Source of the DNA: Microbacterium psychrotolerans
GTDB lineage: Bacteria; Actinomycetota; Actinomycetes; Actinomycetales; Microbacteriaceae
Assembly (NCBI RefSeq): GCF_031085295.1
Contig: NZ_JAVFWO010000008.1
Location: forward strand, 1-64,000
DNA: 64,000 bases
Reading direction: 5' to 3'
This document shows positions 8,547-16,127 of this stretch, one piece after another (the stretch's first letter is position 1; every line of letters begins with the position of its first letter). Both the position numbers and the translations under genes were made by a program. The notes under the pieces are model-generated. The model saw nothing but the letters and a program-made list of their open reading frames with translations, was not told the origin of the DNA and did not search any database.

Positions 8547-9593
8547 ATGGCACGCAAGGCGAGCGGGTCCGCGACGATCCGCGATGTCGCGGAACTCGCA
8601 GGCGTGTCGATCAAGACGGTCTCCAACGTGCTGAACGGCTACCCCTACATCCGGCCCGAGACCGATGAGCGCGTCCGCAACGCGATCCGCGAACTGCGCT
8701 ACCACGTCAACGTCTCGGCACGGAACCTCAGCCGCGGACGCACCGGCGTCATCGCGCTCGCGCTGCCCGCCCTCCGGGGCGTGTACTTCGCCGAGCTCGC
8801 CGACACCATCATGCGCGAGGCCGCCAAGGTCGGTTTGACCGTCTTCATCCAGCAGACGAACGACGAGCGGGATCGCGAATTGAGAGTGGTCAACGGCAGC
8901 TACCGCTCGATGGTCGATGGTGTCATCTACTCACCATTGGCGTTGGGACAGCAGGATGCCGCGCTCTTCGACGTGGACTTTCCGATGGTCCTGCTCGGAG
9001 AGCGTGTCTTCGACGTCGGCGTCGATCATGTGACGATGCACAACGTCGACGGCGCAAAGGCTGCCGCGGAACACGTCATCGCGCGCGGGGCGCGCACCAT
9101 CGTGCCGCTCGGCGCGAAAGCGGATCAGTCGACGAGCAGCGGAACGCTGCGCATGCAGGGCTTCCTCCAAGCGCTCGAGGCCCACCGTCTCGAGGTCGAC
9201 CCGCGCGCGATCATCGGGGTGCCCGACTATTTCCACGCGACAGGCGCCGCAACCATGGCTGAGATCCTCGACCGCGGCGTCACGCCCGACGCCGTCGTCG
9301 CCTTCACCGACACCCTCGCACTCGGCGCGCTTTCGACGCTGACCGACCGAGGCTTCCGGGTTCCCGACGACGTGCAGCTCATCGGCTTCGACAACATCGA
9401 GGAGACGAACTACTCCAGCCCTCCCCTGTCAACGATCGACCTCGGCCGCGAGGCCGTCGCCGCCAGCGCTGTCGCTCTCCTCGAAGAACGCATTCGCCTT
9501 CGGCTCGACGGCGTCGGGAAGGACGATCAGCCCCCTCCTCGCAAGATCGTCGTCGACTTCCGCCTGGTCGAACGACAGTCGACGCTGCGCTGA
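8547..9593 (+). CDS. LacI-family transcriptional regulator
   Basis: 348 residues. The N-terminal LacI helix-turn-helix TIRDVAELAGVSIKTVSNVLNG (about 9-30, shown here as the motif only) and hinge (ARNLSRGRTG) are followed by a periplasmic-binding-protein-like sugar-sensing domain. GGGAGG lies upstream of the ATG. It sits 143 bp behind the tandem esterase, in the same direction, and the palindromes with a CCGG centre upstream of that esterase fit LacI operators. The likely role is repression of the esterase gene, relieved by a sugar released from a polysaccharide; that is inference. Confidence 0.92.
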   Translation: MARKASGSATIRDVAELAGVSIKTVSNVLNGYPYIRPETDERVRNAIRELRYHVNVSARNLSRGRTGVIALALPALRGVYFAELADTIMREAAKVGLTVFIQQTNDERDRELRVVNGSYRSMVDGVIYSPLALGQQDAALFDVDFPMVLLGERVFDVGVDHVTMHNVDGAKAAAEHVIARGARTIVPLGAKADQSTSSGTLRMQGFLQALEAHRLEVDPRAIIGVPDYFHATGAATMAEILDRGVTPDAVVAFTDTLALGALSTLTDRGFRVPDDVQLIGFDNIEETNYSSPPLSTIDLGREAVAASAVALLEERIRLRLDGVGKDDQPPPRKIVVDFRLVERQSTLR

Positions 9594-9673
9594 CGGCGCC
9601 GGTCCTGCCGGAGCGGTGGCGCGCGAGAGCGGCGCGGCGCGGTGCGGGGGGTGCCGCACCAAGCCTGCGCTGC

Positions 9674-9679
9674 TAGGCT
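9674..9679 (+). promoter_or_regulatory. Extended -10 promoter upstream of the mini-ORF
   Basis: TGCTAGGCT gives an extended -10 (TGN-TAGGCT). No good -35 is seen. It would start a transcript near 9686 that covers the mini-ORF at 9717 and the hydrolase at 9814. Confidence 0.45.
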
Positions 9680-9716
9680 CCAGACCGCCGTGCGACAGAG
9701 CGAGGAGGTGATACCC

Positions 9717-9767
9717 ATGAACGAATCGACGTGGGTGCTCCTCTCCAGGATCACGGTCGGGCGATAG
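9717..9767 (+). CDS. Putative 16-residue leader peptide
   Basis: ATG at 9717 preceded by a strong GAGGAGG eight bases upstream encodes MNESTWVLLSRITVGR and stops at 9765-9767. It lies in the leader of the downstream alpha/beta hydrolase gene. The strong ribosome site in front of such a short frame is the only evidence. It could be an attenuation-type leader peptide or a translated small protein. No run of one regulatory amino acid is present, so no specific effector is suggested. Confidence 0.45.
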   Translation: MNESTWVLLSRITVGR

Positions 9768-9813
9768 GTCGCTCGGGGGCGCCGCTCAAAGCGCACTCCC
9801 GAAAGGCACGACC

Positions 9814-10551
9814 ATGCACTTCACTTCAGAACAGCGACTCGACGACGCCGTCATCGAGCGCGAATTCCTCCTCGGCGGCATCCCCGGCACCCTCTGGACG
9901 CCGGCAACGGCATCCGCTTCCGCTCCTGTCCCCTTGATCCTGATGGGCCACCCCGGCGGACTCGGCCCGATGTACCCGCGCCTGGCCGCCCGGGCGAAGA
10001 GCTCAGCCGCGCAGGGCTTCGCCACCGTCGCCATCGAGCTGCCGGGTGCCGGCGACCGGCCGCGTCTCGCGGGCGCGGACGAAGCCCGCGCCGACCTGCG
10101 TCTGTCGCTGCAGGCGGGCGAGCCCGTGACCGGCGACATCGTGGACCGTCTCGTCCTTCCCCTGGTGGAGTTGGCCGTCCCGGAATGGCGGCGCACATTG
10201 GATGCCGCGCTCTCGCTGCCAGAGATCGCCGGCCCCGTCGGCTATTCGGGCGGGCCGATCGCCATCGGCATCCGTCTGGCCGTTGTCGAGCCGCGGGTCG
10301 TTGCCGCCGGACTTTTCGCGGGCAGCTACGTGCCCGCTTCGACGTTCGAGGAAGCGCGGCAGCTCACCATCCCGCTGCACGTGCTGCTGCAGTGGGACGA
10401 CCAGGGGAACGACCGGCAGATGGCGCTCGACCTCTTCGACGCGTTCGGCTCGAAGGAGAAGACGCTGCAGGCCAACATGGGCGGGCACACCGGCGTTCCG
10501 CCGTTCGCCGGTGAAGACGCCGCCCGCTTCTTCGCCCGGCACCTGAGCTAG
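9814..10551 (+). CDS. Alpha/beta hydrolase (dienelactone-hydrolase-like)
   Basis: 245 residues, cytoplasmic. LILMGHPGG carries the oxyanion-hole segment, GYSGGP the nucleophile elbow (Ser145), and NMGGHTGVP near the C-terminus the likely catalytic histidine. The acid is probably in LLQWDDQGN. GAAAGG lies seven bases before the ATG. It probably shares a transcript with the mini-ORF upstream. Substrate unknown. Confidence 0.82.
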   Translation: MHFTSEQRLDDAVIEREFLLGGIPGTLWTPATASASAPVPLILMGHPGGLGPMYPRLAARAKSSAAQGFATVAIELPGAGDRPRLAGADEARADLRLSLQAGEPVTGDIVDRLVLPLVELAVPEWRRTLDAALSLPEIAGPVGYSGGPIAIGIRLAVVEPRVVAAGLFAGSYVPASTFEEARQLTIPLHVLLQWDDQGNDRQMALDLFDAFGSKEKTLQANMGGHTGVPPFAGEDAARFFARHLS

Positions 10552-10629
10552 CGGCGGGCGGTCCGCCGGCTCCGACAGGAGGCGGCGGACCCTCTCCCGT
10601 TCAGCGAGCCCGGCCGAGAGGATGTCGGT

Positions 10630-10947
10630 ATGAGCGATGAGCAGAGCATCGTCCGCATGTGGCGTGGAGTGATCCGCACCTCGGACCGGGACGAATACGT
10701 CGAATACGTCGAGCGCACCGGCATCGACGAGTACCGCTCGGTGCCGGGGAACCGAGACGCGTGGACGCTGACGCGCGAACTCCCCGACGGCCTCACCGAG
10801 ATCGTGACGGTCTCGCGGTGGGACAGCCTCGAGAGCATCCGCGGCTTCGCCGGCGACGACATCGGGAAGGCGGTCTACTACCCCGAAGACGACCGGTTCC
10901 TCATCGAGCGCGACGACACCGTGCGCCACTACGTGCAGCGCAGCTGA
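10630..10947 (+). CDS. Small ferredoxin-like (ABM-type) protein
   Basis: 105 residues. The sequence pattern (MWRGVIRTSDRDEYVEYV, then YRSVPGNRDAWTLTREL, TEIVTVSRWDSLESIRGFAGDD, AVYYPEDDRFLIERDDTVRHY) matches dimeric alpha/beta-barrel proteins of the antibiotic-biosynthesis-monooxygenase type. In this fold such short members often act as monooxygenases or stress proteins, but no catalytic residues can be assigned. It follows the hydrolase by 78 bp on the same strand. Confidence 0.7.
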   Translation: MSDEQSIVRMWRGVIRTSDRDEYVEYVERTGIDEYRSVPGNRDAWTLTRELPDGLTEIVTVSRWDSLESIRGFAGDDIGKAVYYPEDDRFLIERDDTVRHYVQRS

Positions 10948-11088
10948 TCCCGGCGTCACACGATCCGTGTAATCTCTGACGGATGCCGCCGGGCCGCGTC
11001 GACGCCCGGCCACCGCCATCGCTTCTGGCGCTCCGCGCGTCGTCCCGCCGCTTCCGCCGCTTCCGCCATCGTAGGAGCGGCGGGCCTG

Positions 11089-11757
11089 CTACAGCCGCGA
11101 GATCCCCATGCCGACGATGAGCAGACCGATCACCACGAGGATCGCGCTGGTCAGCAGGCCGCCGTTGGTCTCCATCCACTGATGCGCCGCGATCAGCTTC
11201 GGCTGCATCCGCGTCGGCGAGGCGGCGGTGACGATGATCGGAAACGCGACGGTGGACGCCGCGACCACGGTGTAGATGATCACCGGAATGATCGCCAGGC
11301 GGACCGAGCCCGCGTCGGCGTACAGTGTCAAGCCGGCGGCCAGGGCGAGCACGATGCCCTTGGGCCGGAGATTCAGGATGAACCCCAGCCCGAACGCCGA
11401 CCAGGCGCCCATGTTCGCCTCGGCGCGCATCCACTTCGGGGTCGTCGCCACCACTCCGCTCTTGCGTCGACGAAACCAGGAGAGCACCCCGAGCACCATC
11501 GCCGCCACACCCAGAACGATCTCCACGATGGCGACGGCGGTGTCGGGCTGCCGCTCGAAGCGCGAACTGGGGAGCACGGTCGCGAACAGCGCGGCGATGG
11601 AGACCGTCACGACGATGCCGATCACCCAGCCGATCAGAAACGGCACCGCCGAACGGGTGCGGTTCGGAGACAGGAGGATGAGGATCGTCATCACGATGGG
11701 GACGGAGCTGATGGCCACCGCGGCAGCGATGATCAGCAGGTGACCGATAGTCGACAC
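11089..11757 (-). CDS. GAP/Sap family membrane protein
   Basis: 222 residues with about six hydrophobic segments. The pattern (IGHLLIIAAAVAISSVPIVMTILILLSPN, WVIGIVVTVSIAAL, WSAFGLGFILNLRPKGIVLALAAG) fits the Sap / GAP (PF11139) family, related in fold to LysE-type exporters; a mycobacterial member helps move glycopeptidolipid. GTG at 11757 follows GAAGGG by about six bases and opens directly into the first membrane helix; longer frames upstream contain no ribosome site. The gene is divergent from gadC. Substrate unknown. Confidence 0.8.
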   Translation of the reverse strand: MSTIGHLLIIAAAVAISSVPIVMTILILLSPNRTRSAVPFLIGWVIGIVVTVSIAALFATVLPSSRFERQPDTAVAIVEIVLGVAAMVLGVLSWFRRRKSGVVATTPKWMRAEANMGAWSAFGLGFILNLRPKGIVLALAAGLTLYADAGSVRLAIIPVIIYTVVAASTVAFPIIVTAASPTRMQPKLIAAHQWMETNGGLLTSAILVVIGLLIVGMGISRL

Positions 11758-11998
11758 GACCGCCCTTCCCAGCCCCGGTCCATGAGCCCGGCTCCTCATC
11801 GAAGTGAAGCACAAAATGTGGCTCCCGGGCGGCCCGGATCGACGGCGCGGCGAGAGACGGGCACGAATGGCCCCCGCAATGCGCAATGAAGCCCGCCGCA
11901 TCCAAATGCCACGGTCGATGCGTCGCAATAGGATGTGGCAATTGTCATCACCCGTGACTGGTGAAGTGTGATCGATATTCACGCCGCAGGGTGCAATT

Positions 11999-12013
11999 GG
12001 CATTGTGAATGCC
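11999..12013. promoter_or_regulatory. Inverted repeat next to the gadC promoter
   Basis: GGCATT-GTG-AATGCC, a perfect inverted repeat with six-base arms, ends 12 bases before the -35 hexamer of gadC. The position suits an activator or repressor site. The surrounding 11840-12060 stretch is more AT-rich than its neighbours and also carries two CAATTG-containing direct motifs. Confidence 0.5.
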
Positions 12014-12025
12014 CCGCGAATTTGA

Positions 12026-12055
12026 TTGACAGCACATCGAAACCGGGAGTAGGCA
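12026..12055 (+). promoter_or_regulatory. Sigma70-type promoter of gadC-gadB
   Basis: TTGACA at 12026-12031, an 18-base spacer, and TAGGCA at 12050-12055. This is the best consensus promoter in the window. It gives a leader of about 85 bases before the gadC ATG at 12147. Confidence 0.7.
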
Positions 12056-12146
12056 TGGTCCGTACCGTCGTCGACGAACCCTCGCCAAGAGTCCGCCGTC
12101 GACCCAAATGGACCCTGGGGGGTCCTCGACGGCAGGGGAACTGAAG

Positions 12147-13646
12147 ATGGCTGACGGCGTAAAGCGGCCGACTACGTCGGTTCACGCGAAGACCACAGGA
12201 ATGTCCTGGATCACGATGGCGATCCTGATCGCCACCGCGGTCGCGAGTGTTCGAGGGCTCCCGGCGATGGCCGGCTATGGCTGGGCCTCGATCTTCTTGT
12301 ACGTCCTTCCGGCGATCGTGTTCATGGTCCCGGTGGCGCTCGTCGCCGCGGAACTCGCGAGCGGCTGGAAGGGCGGCGTATTCGTCTGGGTGAAGGAAGC
12401 CTTCGGCGATCGGATCGGCTTCAGCGCTATCTGGCAGCAGTGGATGCAGAACGTCGTCTGGTACCCCGCGCAGTTGGCGTTCTTCGCGTCGGCGCTGGCT
12501 TACGTCTTCAATCCGGACCTGGCGTCGAACGGCCTGTTCACCGGGCTCGTGATCCTGGTGGTCTACTGGCTGTCGACGTTCATCGCCTTCGGCGGGGTGA
12601 AGTCCTTCGCCGGTGTCAGCAAGTGGGGCTTCCTCGCCGGCACGATCGTGCCGTCGCTCGGTCTGGTGCTCTTCGCCATCCTGTTCCTGACCTCGGGCGG
12701 CAAATCGGAGCTGCCGCCCGCGTCGGAGGGGCAATGGCTGCCGACATGGACGGGAATTGCGAGCATCGTGCTGATCGTCAGCAACTTCCTCTCGTACGCC
12801 GGCATGGAGATGAACGCCGTGCACGTCAACGAGATGGACAAGCCGGGCAAGCAGTTCCCGAAGGCGATCCTGCTCGCCTCCATCGTCATCCTGATCGTGT
12901 TCATCTTCCCGACCCTCGCGATCTCAGTCGGGGTATCGCCGTCCAGCGTCAATCTGACACAGGGTGTGCTGCAGGCGTTCGACGTGTTCTTCGGCCAGCT
13001 CGGAATGCCGTGGATGACGACGGTGATGGCGCTGCTCATCGTGTTCGGCATCCTCGCCTCCGTCGTGACCTGGATTCCCGGCCCGAGCAAGGGCCTCCTG
13101 CTGGTGGGACGCCAGGGTTACCTCCCGCCGAGCCTGCAGCGGACGAACAAGAACGGCATGCAGGTGCCGATCATGGTGGTCCAGGGCGTGATCGTGACGA
13201 TCCTGGCCATCCTGTTCGCCGTCGTGCCATCGGTGCAATCCGTGTTCTGGATCTTCTCGGCGATGGCCGTACAGCTCTACCTGATCATGTACATGATGAT
13301 GTTCCTCGCCGCCATGAAGCTGCGACGCACGCACCCCGACGTGAAGCGCGGCTTCCGCACGCCGGCCATGGGACTCATCGGATGGCTCGGCTTCCTCGCC
13401 AGCCTGCTCGCGTTCCTCATCGGGTTCGTCGAACCCACCGGCAGCACGATGGGCCAGCTCGGGTACACCCTGCTGCTGATCGGCGGCATCGTCGTGCTCG
13501 GCATCTGGCCGTTCATCATCTACATGTTCCGAAAGGACAGCTGGAAGGTCTATCCCGACGAAGTCCATGAGCACTCGGCCGAGGAGGCGGGCGCCACCGA
13601 CGCCGCGGCCCCGACCCCTGCATCCACTCCCAAGACCGCGAACTGA
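12147..13646 (+). CDS. gadC: Glutamate:GABA antiporter, APC family
   Basis: 499 residues, about 12 transmembrane segments of the amino acid-polyamine-organocation fold. Landmarks include VASVRGLPAMAGYGW in the first helices, FAGVSKWGF and FLSYAGMEMNAVHVNEMDKPGKQFPKA. The hydrophilic C-terminus (after YMFRKDSWKVYPDEVHEHS) resembles the pH-sensing C-plug region of enterobacterial GadC. It directly precedes glutamate decarboxylase, 17 bases apart, so it should exchange external glutamate for the GABA product and remove protons from the cytoplasm. AGGGGA lies upstream of the ATG at 12147; the frame extends to 12108 without a ribosome site. Confidence 0.9.
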   Translation: MADGVKRPTTSVHAKTTGMSWITMAILIATAVASVRGLPAMAGYGWASIFLYVLPAIVFMVPVALVAAELASGWKGGVFVWVKEAFGDRIGFSAIWQQWMQNVVWYPAQLAFFASALAYVFNPDLASNGLFTGLVILVVYWLSTFIAFGGVKSFAGVSKWGFLAGTIVPSLGLVLFAILFLTSGGKSELPPASEGQWLPTWTGIASIVLIVSNFLSYAGMEMNAVHVNEMDKPGKQFPKAILLASIVILIVFIFPTLAISVGVSPSSVNLTQGVLQAFDVFFGQLGMPWMTTVMALLIVFGILASVVTWIPGPSKGLLLVGRQGYLPPSLQRTNKNGMQVPIMVVQGVIVTILAILFAVVPSVQSVFWIFSAMAVQLYLIMYMMMFLAAMKLRRTHPDVKRGFRTPAMGLIGWLGFLASLLAFLIGFVEPTGSTMGQLGYTLLLIGGIVVLGIWPFIIYMFRKDSWKVYPDEVHEHSAEEAGATDAAAPTPASTPKTAN

Positions 13647-13663
13647 CACCGGAGACCACGAAA

Positions 13664-15058
13664 ATGCTGCACAAGAAGGACGACGTCCGCGACGAGCTTC
13701 TCGATGAGGTCTTCGCCTCGGGAGACCTCTCGGTATCGCTGCCGAAGTATCGGATGCCGCAGAAGGAGCATCTCGCCGCCCACGCCTACCAGGTGGTGAC
13801 CGACGAGCTGATGCTCGACGGAAACTCCCGCCAGAACCTCGCGACGTTCTGCCAGACGTGGCTCGAGCCCGAGATCCGCGCGATCATGGCCGACACGCTC
13901 GACAAGAACATGATCGACAAGGACGAGTACCCGCAGACCGCCGAGATCGAGGCGCGTTGCGTCCACATCCTCGCCGACCTCTGGAACTCGCCCGACGCGG
14001 AGAACACGCTCGGCACGTCGACGACGGGATCGAGCGAGGCGGCCATGCTCGGCGGGATGGCGCTGTTGTGGAACTGGCGGGCGCGGCAGCGCGCGGCCGG
14101 CAAGCCGACCGACAAGCCGAACATGATCTGCGGCCCGGTCCAGGTCTGCTGGCACAAGTTCGCCCGGTACTGGGATGTGGAACTGCGCGAGATCCCGATG
14201 GAGGGCGACCGCTTCATCATGAACGCCGAGGAGGTGATCAAGCGCGTCGACGAGAACACCATCGGCGTCGTCCCGACTCTCGGTGTCACCTTCACCGGCC
14301 AGTACGAGCCGGTGCACGAGGTGAGCGACGCGCTCGACAAGCTCCAGGAGGAGAAGGGGCTCGACATCCCGATCCATGTCGACGGCGCGAGCGGCGGCTT
14401 CATCGCCCCGTTCACGCTGCCCGAGCTGGTGTGGGACTTCCGCCTGCCGCGCGTGAAGTCGATCAACACGTCCGGCCACAAGTTCGGCCTGGCGCCGCTC
14501 GGCGTCGGCTGGGTCGTGTGGCGGGATGCCGCGGAACTGCCCGAGGACCTCATCTTCAACGTGAACTACCTCGGCGGCAACATGCCGACGTTCGCCTTGA
14601 ACTTCTCGCGGCCGGGCGGTCAGATCGTCGCGCAGTACTACAACTTCATGCGACTCGGGCGCGAGGGCTACCGCAAGGTGCATCAGTCCTGCCACGACAC
14701 GTCGATGTTCCTCGCCGAGGAGATCGCCAAGCTCGGCCACTTCGACATCATCAACAACGGCGGCGCCGAGTCCGGCATCCCGGCCGTGTCGTGGAAGCTG
14801 AAGGACGGGGTCGATCACCCGTTCACGCTCTTCGACCTCGCCGACCGGCTGCGCACGCGCGGCTGGCAGGTCCCCGCGTACACGATGCCGGCCGATCGGC
14901 AGGACCTACCCGTGCAGCGGATCCTGGTGCGCCAGGGCTTCGGGCGCGACGAGGCGTCACTGCTCATGGCCGACTACCGCGCGGCGATCGAGCACTTCGA
15001 CAAGCACCCGATCGTCAACTCGATGACCGAGGAGGAAGCAGGCAGCTTCCACCACTGA
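13664..15058 (+). CDS. gadB: Glutamate decarboxylase
   Basis: 464 residues, close to the 466 of E. coli GadB. It is a PLP-dependent group II decarboxylase converting glutamate to GABA and CO2 while consuming a proton. Seen: GTSTTGSSEAAMLGG (phosphate-binding region), HVDGASGGFIAPF (cofactor Asp), and NTSGHKFGLAPLG with the PLP lysine Lys273. The C-terminus ends SFHH; a C-terminal histidine closes the active site at neutral pH in E. coli GadB, so a similar acid switch is plausible. Second gene of the gadC-gadB operon. Confidence 0.95.
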   Translation: MLHKKDDVRDELLDEVFASGDLSVSLPKYRMPQKEHLAAHAYQVVTDELMLDGNSRQNLATFCQTWLEPEIRAIMADTLDKNMIDKDEYPQTAEIEARCVHILADLWNSPDAENTLGTSTTGSSEAAMLGGMALLWNWRARQRAAGKPTDKPNMICGPVQVCWHKFARYWDVELREIPMEGDRFIMNAEEVIKRVDENTIGVVPTLGVTFTGQYEPVHEVSDALDKLQEEKGLDIPIHVDGASGGFIAPFTLPELVWDFRLPRVKSINTSGHKFGLAPLGVGWVVWRDAAELPEDLIFNVNYLGGNMPTFALNFSRPGGQIVAQYYNFMRLGREGYRKVHQSCHDTSMFLAEEIAKLGHFDIINNGGAESGIPAVSWKLKDGVDHPFTLFDLADRLRTRGWQVPAYTMPADRQDLPVQRILVRQGFGRDEASLLMADYRAAIEHFDKHPIVNSMTEEEAGSFHH

Positions 15059-15118
15059 CGACCGTCGCCGGGCGGTGACCTCCATCGAGTCGATAGGGGC
15101 AGCGCCCGGCTTCGTCGT

Positions 15119-16057
15119 TCATGCGGGGTCGGCCAGGCGGGTGGTCGCCTCCGGCCGCGCTGCGAGTGCGGCCGCGGTGCGCACGATCGTCTGCTGCATG
15201 ACCTGTACCCCCGGCGTCGGAGCGATGTCGGTCACTCGCGCGATGCTGATCGTGCGGGTCAGCGTGGGCTCCGCGAGACGCACCGCCCGAAGGCCCTTGC
15301 GCTCGATCATCACCATCGCGGGCACGATGGCGACGCCGATCCCTCGCTCGACGAACCTGAGCACGGCATCCATCTCCGCGCCCTCGATGACGGCGCGGGG
15401 CGACAACCCTGCCGCTTCGAAGGCGGCATCCGTCGTGCTGCGCAGGTCGTACGTCGAACTGAAGACGACCTGCGGCAGCTCCGCGACCTCGCGGAGGGTG
15501 ATGCTGTCGCGCGAGGTCAGCGGCGGTGCGTCGCCGGACGAGATGACGACCAGCTCTTCGAGCAGCAGCGGGGTCACGGTGAATCTGTCGGTGGATGCCC
15601 CGCCCGACGTCGTGATCAGCGCGAGGTCGAGCTCGCCACCGGAGAGAGCGTCGAGCAGTCCGCGTGAACCGCGTTCCGTGATGTGCAGCTCCACCCCGGG
15701 GTGCGCGCTATGGAACGCGCCCAGCACCTCGGCGACCAGGCTGATGCAGAGCGTAGGCGTGGCACCGAGGCGCACGCGTCCGCGCCGCAGCCCGGCGAGC
15801 GCGTCCAGCTCGCGTCGGACGGATTCCGCGTCGGCCAGCATGCGGCGAGCCAGCGGCAGCAGTGACTCACCGGCCGAGGTGAGCGTGCTGCCCGCTCGAG
15901 CACGGTGGAAGAGCTCGGCGCCGAGATCCTGCTCGAGCGTGCCGATCTGACGACTGAGCGAGGGCTGGGCGAGGTGCAGCTGCTCGGCGGCCCGCGTGAA
16001 GTTGCCGAGTCGAGCGACGGTGACGAAGGCGCGGAGCTGCTCGAGATTCATACTCAT
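15119..16057 (-). CDS. LysR-family transcriptional regulator
   Basis: 312 residues. The winged helix-turn-helix MNLEQLRAFVTVARLGNFTRAAEQLHLAQPSLSRQI covers the first 40 residues or so (listed here as recognised motif segments MNLEQLRAF and AAEQLHLAQPSLSRQ), followed by the two-lobed effector domain. It is divergent from the flavoprotein gene at 16128, the usual LysR layout, and a palindrome with T-N11-A lies over its own start codon. The ATG at 16057 and one at 16051 are both possible. The likely target is the flavoprotein gene plus itself. Confidence 0.92.
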   Translation of the reverse strand: MSMNLEQLRAFVTVARLGNFTRAAEQLHLAQPSLSRQIGTLEQDLGAELFHRARAGSTLTSAGESLLPLARRMLADAESVRRELDALAGLRRGRVRLGATPTLCISLVAEVLGAFHSAHPGVELHITERGSRGLLDALSGGELDLALITTSGGASTDRFTVTPLLLEELVVISSGDAPPLTSRDSITLREVAELPQVVFSSTYDLRSTTDAAFEAAGLSPRAVIEGAEMDAVLRFVERGIGVAIVPAMVMIERKGLRAVRLAEPTLTRTISIARVTDIAPTPGVQVMQQTIVRTAAALAARPEATTRLADPA

Positions 16058-16070
16058 AGCGTAGCGCTAT
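16056..16070. promoter_or_regulatory. LysR-type operator overlapping the lysR start
   Basis: ATAGCG-TAG-CGCTAT is a perfect palindrome with six-base arms and contains the T-N11-A core of LysR boxes. It covers the regulator's start codon and lies about 60 bases before the divergent flavoprotein start, suiting both autorepression and activation. Confidence 0.65.
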
Positions 16071-16074
16071 CGAT

Positions 16075-16104
16075 TTGAGCAGGAAGATGCATTGGAGTTA
16101 TCGT
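16075..16104 (+). promoter_or_regulatory. Candidate promoter of the flavoprotein gene
   Basis: TTGAGC at 16075-16080 and TATCGT at 16099-16104, with an 18-base spacer. The LysR palindrome ends five bases before the -35. Confidence 0.45.
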
Positions 16105-16127
16105 CGTCCGATACCTACCGTGGGATC

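Noticed and set aside
13550..14818. A long open frame opposite gadB
   Set aside because: Antisense shadow of a full-length glutamate decarboxylase.
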